Below, in pieces: positions 54,891-62,082 of a DNA stretch of 64,000 nucleotides. The stretch is taken from positions 1-64,000 of the forward strand of contig NZ_JAQGLA010000001.1 in assembly GCF_027853915.1 (NCBI RefSeq), written 5' to 3'. The notes below the pieces were generated by a model. The model was not told where the DNA came from, did no database searches, and saw nothing but the letters and a program-made list of their open reading frames with translations. The position numbers and the translations under genes were made by a program. The stretch is from Saccharopolyspora oryzae (GTDB lineage: Bacteria > Actinomycetota > Actinomycetes > Mycobacteriales > Pseudonocardiaceae). Numbering within the stretch: the first letter of the stretch is position 1; the number at the start of each line of letters is the position of its first letter.

Positions 54891-55936
54891 GCGGGCACCT
54901 CCACGTTCATCAGGGGATCGACGACCGTCCGGCAGCGCGTCCACCCGGTGGCCTCGACCTCCGGGTGCGCGACTTCCACCGGGCGGGTGGCGATCGGGGT
55001 GTCCAGCAGTCCCCGGGCCTGGCAGTAGTCGTCGTCGAAGACCGTGCCCAGGTAGCGGTGCGGGCCGTCGGGGAAGACGGTCACCACGTTGGCGCCGGGA
55101 TCGACGCGTGCCGCCCACGCGGCGACCATGGCCACCGCGCCGGTGCTCCAGCCACCGGTGACGAACGCGTTGCGGGCCAGCGCCCGACAGGTGACCACCG
55201 CCTCGCCGGGGCCGACCCAGTGCACTTCGTCGAACTGCGGGTAGTCGACGTTGCGCGGGTGGATGCTGCTGCCCAGCCCGCGCATCAGCCGGGGCCGGGC
55301 GGGCTGGCCGAAGATCGTCGAACCCACGGTGTCCACACCGATCAGGCGCACCTGCGGCCAGCGCTTGCGCACCGCGCGGATCATCCCGGCGCTGTGCCCG
55401 CCGGAACCGACGCTGCACACCAGCACGTCCACCCGGTCGAGCTGACGGCAGATCTCCGCGCCCATCTCGGCGTATCCGGCGGGGTTGTCCGGGTTGTTGT
55501 ACTGGTCCGGCCAGTAGGCGCCGGGCAGCGAGCGGCAGATCTCGTGCACGCGGTCCAGCCGCGCCTGCTGCCAGCCGCCTTCGGGATGCGGCTGGTCGAC
55601 GATCTCCAGTCGCGCGCCGTGGGCGCGCAGGAGTGCCCGCATGCCGGGTTCGAGTTCCTCGTCGACGACCAGCACGACGGGATGTCCCAGCGCGTTGCCG
55701 GCGAAGGCCAGCCCGATGCCCAGCGTTCCGCTGGTGGACTCCACCACAGGGGCGCCGGGCAGCAGTTCACCTCGCCGGTGCGCGCCGCGCAGCATCGACA
55801 ACGCGGCGCGGGCCTTCATGCCACCGGTGCTGAGGCATTCCAGCTTCGCCCAGAAACCGGGATGCGGTTGCGGGAGCGGTGCCGATACTCGGGCGAGCGG
55901 GGTGTCGCGGACCAGGTCGAGCAGGTCCGGGTTCAT
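54887..55936 (-). CDS. Cysteine-synthase-like PLP enzyme (SbnA-type fold II)
   Basis: 349 residues. The Schiff-base lysine is expected at Lys41 in CLSTGGMKARAALSML; the substrate-binding loop is ESTSGTLGIGLAFAG; the PLP-phosphate loop is VGSGGHSAGMIRA. Length and motifs put it near CysK/SbnA-type enzymes that replace the beta substituent of O-activated serine. Such enzymes supply diaminopropionate-like or other beta-substituted amino acids in metallophore pathways. No SbnB-like dehydrogenase is in the operon, so the product must differ from plain L-Dap synthesis. It overlaps neighbours on both sides by 4 bases. Confidence 0.85.
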   Translation of the reverse strand: MNPDLLDLVRDTPLARVSAPLPQPHPGFWAKLECLSTGGMKARAALSMLRGAHRRGELLPGAPVVESTSGTLGIGLAFAGNALGHPVVLVVDEELEPGMRALLRAHGARLEIVDQPHPEGGWQQARLDRVHEICRSLPGAYWPDQYNNPDNPAGYAEMGAEICRQLDRVDVLVCSVGSGGHSAGMIRAVRKRWPQVRLIGVDTVGSTIFGQPARPRLMRGLGSSIHPRNVDYPQFDEVHWVGPGEAVVTCRALARNAFVTGGWSTGAVAMVAAWAARVDPGANVVTVFPDGPHRYLGTVFDDDYCQARGLLDTPIATRPVEVAHPEVEATGWTRCRTVVDPLMNVEVPA

Positions 55937-56739
55937 GCAGCATCCTCTCCGGGGTAGCGGTAGAGCGAACTCGGGCCGCCGTCGAGCCAGAAGAACGGGT
56001 ACGGCTCGGCCGAGACGGCGGTGACTCCGGCGCCCAGGAAGCACGGCAGGATTCCGCTGCCGGTCTGGGCGAAGAACACCAGCGGCTTTCCGGTGGCGCG
56101 GGTGTGCTCCAGCAGCGGCTGGAAGGTGCCGTTGCCCAGCACCATCCCCGAGGCCAGCACCGCGTCGCATTCGGACAGCTCGGCCAAGGCGTCGGTGCGC
56201 ACCGGTTCGCCCCACTCGGTCCGCCCGCCCTTGTAGTCGCAGGCCCGGTAGTCGACTCCGCGCTCGCGCAGGTGGTACAGCAGCGAGTTGACCACGCCGA
56301 TCACCAGCACCCGCCGCACCGGCGGCAGCAGGTCGACCACGAGCTTGGCCCGGTGCAGCGACTTCTGCAGCGAGCTGCCGCGCCCGACGGCGACCTCCTC
56401 GGAGTGCCGGTGGTGCGGCCGCACCGACTGCAGGTAGCCGTCCAGCGCGGCGACGCGCACCGCAGCCGACGGGTGCCGCAGCAGCTCGGCGACCGGGGTG
56501 CCGACGCAGTCCAGCACGACGTCCTCGGCGAGCTCGCCGGGTTCCACCGCGCACGAACCCACGGCGTCGGCGACCCGCAGGCTCAGCACGTGGTTGCGGT
56601 AAGAGGTGTTGCGCGAGGCGTGCCGGACGCCTTGCTGGGTCAGGAACCCCACGCTCACCGCGGCATCAGCGATCTCCTCGCCGTAGTGTCCGTTGTGGAC
56701 TTTCTCGATCAGGTCCGCCAGCGAGCGGGGCGCGCTCAT
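55933..56739 (-). CDS. DUF364-type putative heavy-metal chelation protein
   Basis: 268 residues. The N-terminal half resembles DUF4213 (VGFLTQQGVRHASRNTSYRN, LDCVGTPVAELLRHPSAAVR). The C-terminal half resembles the Rossmann-like DUF364 region (RVLVIGVVNSLLYHLRERGV, then AVLASGMVLGNGTFQPLLEH). The family has been proposed to bind metals but has no proven reaction. Its His-rich RPHHRHSEE segment near residue 111 may be relevant. Here it could be a biosynthetic enzyme or a metal handler; I cannot choose. It overlaps the ATP-grasp gene by 4 bases. Confidence 0.7.
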   Translation of the reverse strand: MSAPRSLADLIEKVHNGHYGEEIADAAVSVGFLTQQGVRHASRNTSYRNHVLSLRVADAVGSCAVEPGELAEDVVLDCVGTPVAELLRHPSAAVRVAALDGYLQSVRPHHRHSEEVAVGRGSSLQKSLHRAKLVVDLLPPVRRVLVIGVVNSLLYHLRERGVDYRACDYKGGRTEWGEPVRTDALAELSECDAVLASGMVLGNGTFQPLLEHTRATGKPLVFFAQTGSGILPCFLGAGVTAVSAEPYPFFWLDGGPSSLYRYPGEDAA

Positions 56740-57995
56740 CCGATCTCCTCGGCGTAGCGCACGTCCAGCCGCTCGACCAGCGACTCGGCGTGCGCACGCG
56801 CGGCACCCTGACGACCGCTGGTGACCATGACGTGGCCCAGGTAGTTGTTGTTGCTGGTCGCCGCACCCGCGTGATGTCCGGCGGGCTTGAGCCGGTAGTC
56901 GACCACCGCCGCGTCGCGCAGTGCCTCGGCACCGCGGATCTCCTCGATCGCGCCGGTCCGGGGCGGCAGCAGGAATGAGATCGCCGCACTGGCCGCTCCG
57001 GTGTCCACTGGGTCCAGTTCGGGCTTCTCCCCCAGCGCGACCTGCGCGTAGACCGCGGCCAGGTCGATGCCGGTGACCCGCCGGATGAGCTCGGTGATCT
57101 GGTTGCCTGCCGGGCGCGGATTGACCTCGACGATCTTCGGCCCGTCGGCGGCGAGCTTGAGCTCGGTGTGGCACACCGCGTTGTCCAGCCCCAGCGCCTC
57201 GACCGCGGCCACCGCCGTGTCGGACACTACGCGCTCGGTGTCCGCCTCCAGCGCGGCCGGGAACATGTGGCCGGTTTCGACGAACCACGGTGCGCCGGCG
57301 ATGCTCTTGTCGGTCACACCGACGACCGTGGTCCGCCCGCCGAAGGTGACCGTCTCCACGCTCACCTCGGCACCGGTCAAAAGCTCCTCCAGCAGCACCA
57401 CGGGACTGCGCTGCTGGCCTCGCGCGTTGACCGGAAATCCTTGCAGGGCCTCGAAAGCCTCGCGCAGCTCGTCGGCATCGCCGACCTTGCGCACGAACAT
57501 CCCAGCGCACAGGTCCACCGGCTTGACCACCAGCGGGTAGCCCAGCGCCGCGGCACCTTCTTCGAGTCCGCGCAGCGTTTCGGCCAGCGCGAACGCCGGT
57601 CCGGGCACGCCGGCCTCGCGGAGCGTCCGTCGGGTGCGGTCCTTGGCGCAGGCCGCCTCGACCGCCTCCGGCGGCGGGCCGGGAAGGCCCAGCCGCTCGG
57701 CCAGCCTCGCGGCGGTGGCCAGGTAGTAGTCGCACGAGGTCGCGACGCCGTCGAAGTTCAGCACCGGCTGCAGCCGCTCCAGGTGCGGCAGCAGCACGTC
57801 GGGATCGTTGGTCTCGACGGTCAGCACGTTGTCGGCGCCCAGCAGCGGGTGTGCCCCGGGGACCGGCGCCGAACGCAGGTAGTGCTGCAGATCCCGGGTC
57901 ACGAAGCTGAACCGGTGGCCGCCCTCGCGGATCGCTCTGGGAAGCAACGTGCTCATCGCGCCGACCCAGCTCTCCACCAACAACAGGTGCCCCAC
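56736..57995 (-). CDS. ATP-grasp ligase, amino-acid-ligase type
   Basis: About 419 residues. GYPLVVKPVDLCAGMFVRKV is the ATP-binding lysine strand, VLLEELLTGAEVSVETVTFG the central domain, and IVEVNPRPAGNQITELIRRV the Mg-binding Glu/Asn strand with the NPRPAG hallmark of L-amino-acid ligases and BacD relatives. It would join two amino-acid-like units with ATP hydrolysis to ADP. It is the first gene of the operon. The start is uncertain: GTG 57995 is 5 bases after GGAG; GTG 57998 and TTG 58025 are alternatives. Confidence 0.85.
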   Translation of the reverse strand: MGHLLLVESWVGAMSTLLPRAIREGGHRFSFVTRDLQHYLRSAPVPGAHPLLGADNVLTVETNDPDVLLPHLERLQPVLNFDGVATSCDYYLATAARLAERLGLPGPPPEAVEAACAKDRTRRTLREAGVPGPAFALAETLRGLEEGAAALGYPLVVKPVDLCAGMFVRKVGDADELREAFEALQGFPVNARGQQRSPVVLLEELLTGAEVSVETVTFGGRTTVVGVTDKSIAGAPWFVETGHMFPAALEADTERVVSDTAVAAVEALGLDNAVCHTELKLAADGPKIVEVNPRPAGNQITELIRRVTGIDLAAVYAQVALGEKPELDPVDTGAASAAISFLLPPRTGAIEEIRGAEALRDAAVVDYRLKPAGHHAGAATSNNNYLGHVMVTSGRQGAARAHAESLVERLDVRYAEEIG

Positions 57996-58034
57996 CACGA
58001 CTCCAATCCGACCGTTTACACGCAACGGTCGGTG

Positions 58035-58063
58035 ATGATAATCGTTTTCAACAAGGTGCTCAA
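58035..58063 (-). promoter_or_regulatory. Promoter of the ten-gene operon with an overlapping Zur-like box
   Basis: On the minus strand, TTGAGC (58063-58058) and TATCAT (58040-58035) are 17 bases apart and form a good sigma-70-type promoter. A 15-base Zur-like site, TGATAATCGTTTTCA on the plus strand (58036-58050), covers the -10 element and part of the spacer. It differs from the TGAAAATnATTTTCA form by one base in each half. Binding of a repressor here would block transcription, and might also affect the divergent peptidase gene at 58097. Confidence 0.7.
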
Positions 58064-58096
58064 CCCGCCATCCAGTGAAGGTGGATGTGACTCAAC

Positions 58097-59530
58097 GTGA
58101 ACAAGAAGATGTCTGCGGCGGCGGCCGCGGTGCTCGCCGTTCCCCTGCTCAGCGCCGTGCCCGCGAGCGCGGAACCACTGGTCTTCGGGCCCTGCCCGTT
58201 CGAAGGTGCCGAGTGCGCCGAGCTCTCCGTACCACTGGAGGCCCGCGAACCCGACGGCGAGGAGATCCTGATTTCGGTGTCACGCGTTCGGGCCACCGGC
58301 ACCCGGGAGGAGTACCGCGGGGCCCTGCTGGTCAATCCGGGCGGACCGGGCGGCTCCGGGCTGGAGTACTCGGTGAGCAAGGGCAAGAAGCTGCCCCAGC
58401 AGGTGCGTCGGTCCTACGACATCATCGGCTTCGACCCGCGCGGAGTGGGGCGAAGCGCCCCGCTGGACTGCGGCGAGCTCGGTGGGCTGTTCAATCATCC
58501 TGCGCCACAACCAGTTCCGGCGGACTCCGCGCAGGAACGCGCCCACCTGGACCGATTAGCCGACATGGCGCAAGACTGCCTGCGGCACAACCCGGACGCA
58601 GCGGCGATGAACACCATGAACACCGCGCGCGACGTGGACCGCATCCGGGAGGCCCTCGGTGAGCCGAAGCTGAACTTCCTCGGGGTCTCCTACGGCAGCT
58701 ACCTGGGCGCGGCCTACGCGGCCGAGTTCCCCGAGCGGATCGGCCGGATGGTGCTCGACAGCGTGGTCAGCCCGGACCGCTGGCACGACTTCGACGTGCA
58801 GCAGGCCCACGCGATGCTGCGGCAGCGCGACGTGCTGTTCGACTGGATCGCCGCCCACCCCGAACTGGACCTGGGCGCTACCCGCGACCAGGTCCGCGAC
58901 ACCTACACCCGGGCGCGCACCAGCCTGGCCGAAACGCCGGCCCGCGGCACCTTCGGCGCGGCGGAGTTCGACAACCTCGTCTACAAAACCCTTTCGCGCA
59001 CCGAACGCTGGCGGCCGTTCGCCGAGGCGTTGGCCGCGTACGTGAACTCGGGCAACGCCGACGGCCTGGAGCCCGCACTGCCCGGAACCGACGCCGAATC
59101 ACGCAACTACGAAGCCGCACTGCGCACCGTGAAGTGCAACGACAGCACGCGGCCGAGCCGCGCGGAGGTCATCGGCGACATCCGCGAGCTGCGCGAAACC
59201 GACCCGCAGCCGATCCTCACCGGACTCGAGGGGACCACCTGCGCCTTCTGGGACAGGCCCCGGGAAACCGCACGATTCGGCAGCTCCGGCATGCCCCCGA
59301 TCCTGCTCACGCAAGCCGAGCACGACCCCACCACGCCGTACGAAGGCGCCACCCGCATGCAGGCCGAACTCCCGGGTTCCCGCATGATCACGGCTCAGGA
59401 CAGCTACTCCCACGGCCTCTTCGCCAGCCAGCGGATCGCCTGCGTGGACGATGCGACAGCCGCCTACCTGGTCGACGGCCGCCTCCCGAACCAGGACCTG
59501 CGCTGCCCGGGCCCCGGCCTTCCCGAATGA
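58097..59530 (+). CDS. Secreted S33-type alpha/beta hydrolase (tripeptidyl-aminopeptidase-like)
   Basis: 477 residues. The signal peptide is MNKKMSAAAAAVLAVPLLSA ending at ASA. The oxyanion region LLVNPGGPGGSGLEYS, nucleophile elbow FLGVSYGSYLG and C-terminal TAP-like part (MPPILLTQAEHDPTTPYEGA, SYSHGLF with the catalytic His) match the Streptomyces Tap/SlpD family. It releases peptides from protein N termini outside the cell. Its GTG start is 47 bases from the Zur-like box, so zinc control of it is possible but unproven. Confidence 0.88.
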   Translation: MNKKMSAAAAAVLAVPLLSAVPASAEPLVFGPCPFEGAECAELSVPLEAREPDGEEILISVSRVRATGTREEYRGALLVNPGGPGGSGLEYSVSKGKKLPQQVRRSYDIIGFDPRGVGRSAPLDCGELGGLFNHPAPQPVPADSAQERAHLDRLADMAQDCLRHNPDAAAMNTMNTARDVDRIREALGEPKLNFLGVSYGSYLGAAYAAEFPERIGRMVLDSVVSPDRWHDFDVQQAHAMLRQRDVLFDWIAAHPELDLGATRDQVRDTYTRARTSLAETPARGTFGAAEFDNLVYKTLSRTERWRPFAEALAAYVNSGNADGLEPALPGTDAESRNYEAALRTVKCNDSTRPSRAEVIGDIRELRETDPQPILTGLEGTTCAFWDRPRETARFGSSGMPPILLTQAEHDPTTPYEGATRMQAELPGSRMITAQDSYSHGLFASQRIACVDDATAAYLVDGRLPNQDLRCPGPGLPE

Positions 59531-59626
59531 GCACCCCACCGCCCACGACGAACGGAACTCGACCCGCGAAGCAGAAGGCAAGTCGGTCGGACACGCGGGC
59601 AGGTCGGAGTTGGCAGAATCGGCCTC

Positions 59627-59962
59627 GTGAAATACGTGCTGCTGATCTGCGATGACGAGACCGTCTCACCGAGCAACGAGGAAATCGAGGCGGATCCGGT
59701 GCACCAGGCGTGGGTGGCGGATCTGGAACGGCGTGGCGCCAGGCTCGTCGGTGCGCGGTTGCGTCCGGTGGTGGACGCGACCACGGTCCGGGTCCGCGAC
59801 GGCGAGACCTTGGTTTCGGACGGACCGTTCGCCGAGACCAAGGACTTCGTCGGCGGTTTCGTGATCGTCGAATGCGCGGACCTGGACGAGGCGATCGAGA
59901 TCGCCGCTGGACACCCGTACGCGCGCTGGGGCGGGGTCGAGATCCGCCCGGTCTGGGAATGA
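59627..59962 (+). CDS. YCII-related / DGPF-domain protein
   Basis: 111 residues: [20 protein letters not shown], then the signature [20 protein letters not shown] that gives the DGPF name. Such genes regularly precede ECF42 sigma factor genes. The stop overlaps the sigma gene start (ATGA). Its biochemical role is not known. Confidence 0.9.
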   Translation: MKYVLLICDDETVSPSNEEIEADPVHQAWVADLERRGARLVGARLRPVVDATTVRVRDGETLVSDGPFAETKDFVGGFVIVECADLDEAIEIAAGHPYARWGGVEIRPVWE

Positions 59963-61170
59963 CCGTGCCCGGCGACCAGGTTCGAGCGGCCGTCGAAGCC
60001 GCCTGCCGGGACGAGTGGAGCCAGGTCCTCGCGACGCTGATCGGGTTGACAGGAGACTGGGACCTGGCGGAGGACTGCACGCAGGACGCGTTCGCCGCCG
60101 CGCTGGCGAGGTGGCCGCGCGACGGTGTTCCGCGTCGGCCGGGCGCGTGGCTCACCACGGCGGCCCGCAACCGCGCGATCGACCGGCTGCGCCGCGACGC
60201 CGCCGGTGCGGCCAAGCTGCGCGAGCTCGCCGCGCTGGCCCGCGACCCGGACGAGCCGGTGGCGGAGGACGTTCCGGACGAGCGGCTGCGGCTGATCTTC
60301 ACCTGCTGCCATCCGGCGCTGCCGTTCCCGGCCCGGGTCGCGCTCACCCTGCGCACGCTGGCCGGCCTGACCACCGCCGAGATCGCCCGAGCCTTCCTGA
60401 CAGCCGAGTCCACGATGGCGCAGCGGCTGGTCCGCGCCAAGCGCAAGATCCAGGAAGCCGGCATCCCCTATCGGGTCCCGCCGGCCGAGCTCCTCCCACC
60501 GCGACTCGCCGCCGTCCTCGCCGTGCTCTACCTGATCTTCAACGAGGGCTACGACGAGCGGCGGCCCCTGACCGCCGAGGCCATCCGGCTGGCACGCGTT
60601 CTGGTCCGGCTGATGCCGTCCGAACCGGAGCCGCAAGGCCTTCTCGCGCTGATGCTGCTGCACGAGGCCCGGCGTGCGACGCGCACGGACGACGGCGTGC
60701 TGGTCACGCTGGAGAACCAGGACCGGTCCCGGTGGGACCAGGCGCTGATCGCCGAGGGAGTCGCGACGCTCGACGAGGCGCTGGCGACGCGGCGGCCAGG
60801 TCCCTACCAGGTCCAGGCCGCGATCGCGGCCTGCCACGCCACTGCGCCGGACGCGGCGAGCACGGACTGGCCGCAGATCGCGGCGCTTTACGCCGAGCTG
60901 GGCCGGTTGGCGCCGTCTCCGGTCGTAGACCTCAACCGCGCCGTCGCGGTCGCGATGGCGGACGGCATCCCGGCCGGTCTGGAGCTGGTCGACGAGCTGA
61001 CGGCGTCGGGCCGGCTCGACGGGTACTACCTGTTGCCCGCGACCCGCGCCGACCTGCTCCGCCGAGCAGGCCGTTCCGCAGCGGCCAAGGAGGCGTACGA
61101 GCAGGCTCTGCAGCTGGCGCCGACCGAAGCCGAGCGCCGCTACCTCGCCAACCGCATCCAGGAGTTCTGA
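59959..61170 (+). CDS. ECF sigma factor of group ECF42
   Basis: 403 residues. Sigma region 2 ([20 protein letters not shown], then [20 protein letters not shown]) and region 4 ([20 protein letters not shown]) are followed by a long C-terminal helical extension of about 200 residues resembling TPR or SnoaL-free ECF42 extensions ([40 protein letters not shown]). ECF42 factors have no classic anti-sigma partner and sit with DGPF proteins, exactly as here. A candidate target promoter lies before the next gene. Confidence 0.9.
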   Translation: MTVPGDQVRAAVEAACRDEWSQVLATLIGLTGDWDLAEDCTQDAFAAALARWPRDGVPRRPGAWLTTAARNRAIDRLRRDAAGAAKLRELAALARDPDEPVAEDVPDERLRLIFTCCHPALPFPARVALTLRTLAGLTTAEIARAFLTAESTMAQRLVRAKRKIQEAGIPYRVPPAELLPPRLAAVLAVLYLIFNEGYDERRPLTAEAIRLARVLVRLMPSEPEPQGLLALMLLHEARRATRTDDGVLVTLENQDRSRWDQALIAEGVATLDEALATRRPGPYQVQAAIAACHATAPDAASTDWPQIAALYAELGRLAPSPVVDLNRAVAVAMADGIPAGLELVDELTASGRLDGYYLLPATRADLLRRAGRSAAAKEAYEQALQLAPTEAERRYLANRIQEF

Positions 61171-61188
61171 AAATTTCCGCGCCGCCGA

Positions 61189-61215
61189 TGTCGATTCCGG
61201 GCGGCACTCCTCGTC
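61189..61215 (+). promoter_or_regulatory. Candidate ECF42 promoter of the DUF899 gene
   Basis: TGTCGA at 61189-61194, a 17-base spacer and CGTC at 61212-61215 agree with the ECF42 motif described in Streptomyces (-35 TGTCGA, -10 CG[A/T]C). It lies 38 bases before the DUF899 start codon. No such match was seen upstream of the DGPF gene at 59627. Confidence 0.7.
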
Positions 61216-61252
61216 GGTAGGTCGACAGTCCACCGCGACGAGGGAGAATCAC

Positions 61253-62035
61253 ATGACCATCGACCACCGGACCGGAACGCGTGAGGAGTGGCTCGCGTCC
61301 CGCAGGAAGCTGCTCGAGGCGGAGAAGGAACTCACGCGCCGCAGCGACGAACTGGCGCAACAGCGGCAGGAACTTCCGTGGGTCCCCGTCGACAAGGAGT
61401 ACCGGTTCGACACCGACGACGGTGCCGCATCCCTGGCCGACCTCTTCCGCGGCCGCTCGCAGCTCCTGATCTACCACTTCATGTTCGGTCCCGACTGGGA
61501 GGCCGGGTGCCCGTCCTGCTCGGCGATCGCGGACGGCTTCAACGGCATCGTCACCCACCTGTTCAACCACGACGTCGCGTTGTCGGCCGTCTCGCGGGCT
61601 CCGCTGCCGAAGCTCCAGGCGTACAAGCAGCGGCTGGGCTGGAGCTTCCCCTGGGCCTCGTCGTTCCACAGCGACTTCAACGCCGACTTCAGCGTCTGGT
61701 TCACCGAGGAACAGCAGCGCGCGGGAGGTATCGAGTACAACTACCGGCGCGAGGCGGTGTTCGAGTGGCGCACCGGCCAGGAAGGTGGCGGCGAGAGCGC
61801 GGAAGCCCAGCTCGCCGACACGTGCGGAACCGACGTCGCCGACTACCACCGCGATAGGCCCGGCCTGAGCGCGTTCGTGCTCGATGACGGCGTCGTCTAC
61901 CACACCTATTCGGCCTATGCGCGTGGGCTGGACGGCCTGTGGGGCATGTACCAGTGGCTCGACCGGGCGCCACGAGGCCGCAACGAGACCGGCGGCGTCT
62001 GGTGGCGCCGCAACGACGAGTACGTCAACGGGTAA
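61253..62035 (+). CDS. DUF899 thioredoxin-like protein
   Basis: 260 residues: GTREEWLASRRKLLEAEKEL, then YRFDTDDGAASLADLFRGRS, QLLIYHFMFGPDWEAGCPSC and SVWFTEEQQRAGGIEYNYRR, the normal layout of DUF899. The CPSC in GCPSCSAIADG resembles a thioredoxin-type active-site pair. The function is unknown; a redox role is inferred from the fold. It is probably transcribed by the neighbouring ECF42 sigma factor. A GAGGGAG precedes the ATG. Confidence 0.87.
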   Translation: MTIDHRTGTREEWLASRRKLLEAEKELTRRSDELAQQRQELPWVPVDKEYRFDTDDGAASLADLFRGRSQLLIYHFMFGPDWEAGCPSCSAIADGFNGIVTHLFNHDVALSAVSRAPLPKLQAYKQRLGWSFPWASSFHSDFNADFSVWFTEEQQRAGGIEYNYRREAVFEWRTGQEGGGESAEAQLADTCGTDVADYHRDRPGLSAFVLDDGVVYHTYSAYARGLDGLWGMYQWLDRAPRGRNETGGVWWRRNDEYVNG

Positions 62036-62082
62036 GCGCACGACGAGAGAGGACGAACGGTGGAGGGGGAATCGCGCGCCGA

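Noticed and set aside
53880-57995. Ethylenediaminedisuccinate (EDDS/aes) zincophore cluster
   Set aside because: An SbnA-like enzyme and Zur-like control are shared, but the ATP-grasp ligase, DUF364-type protein and enolase enzyme are extra and no SbnB-like partner is seen. A close variant cannot be excluded without a search.
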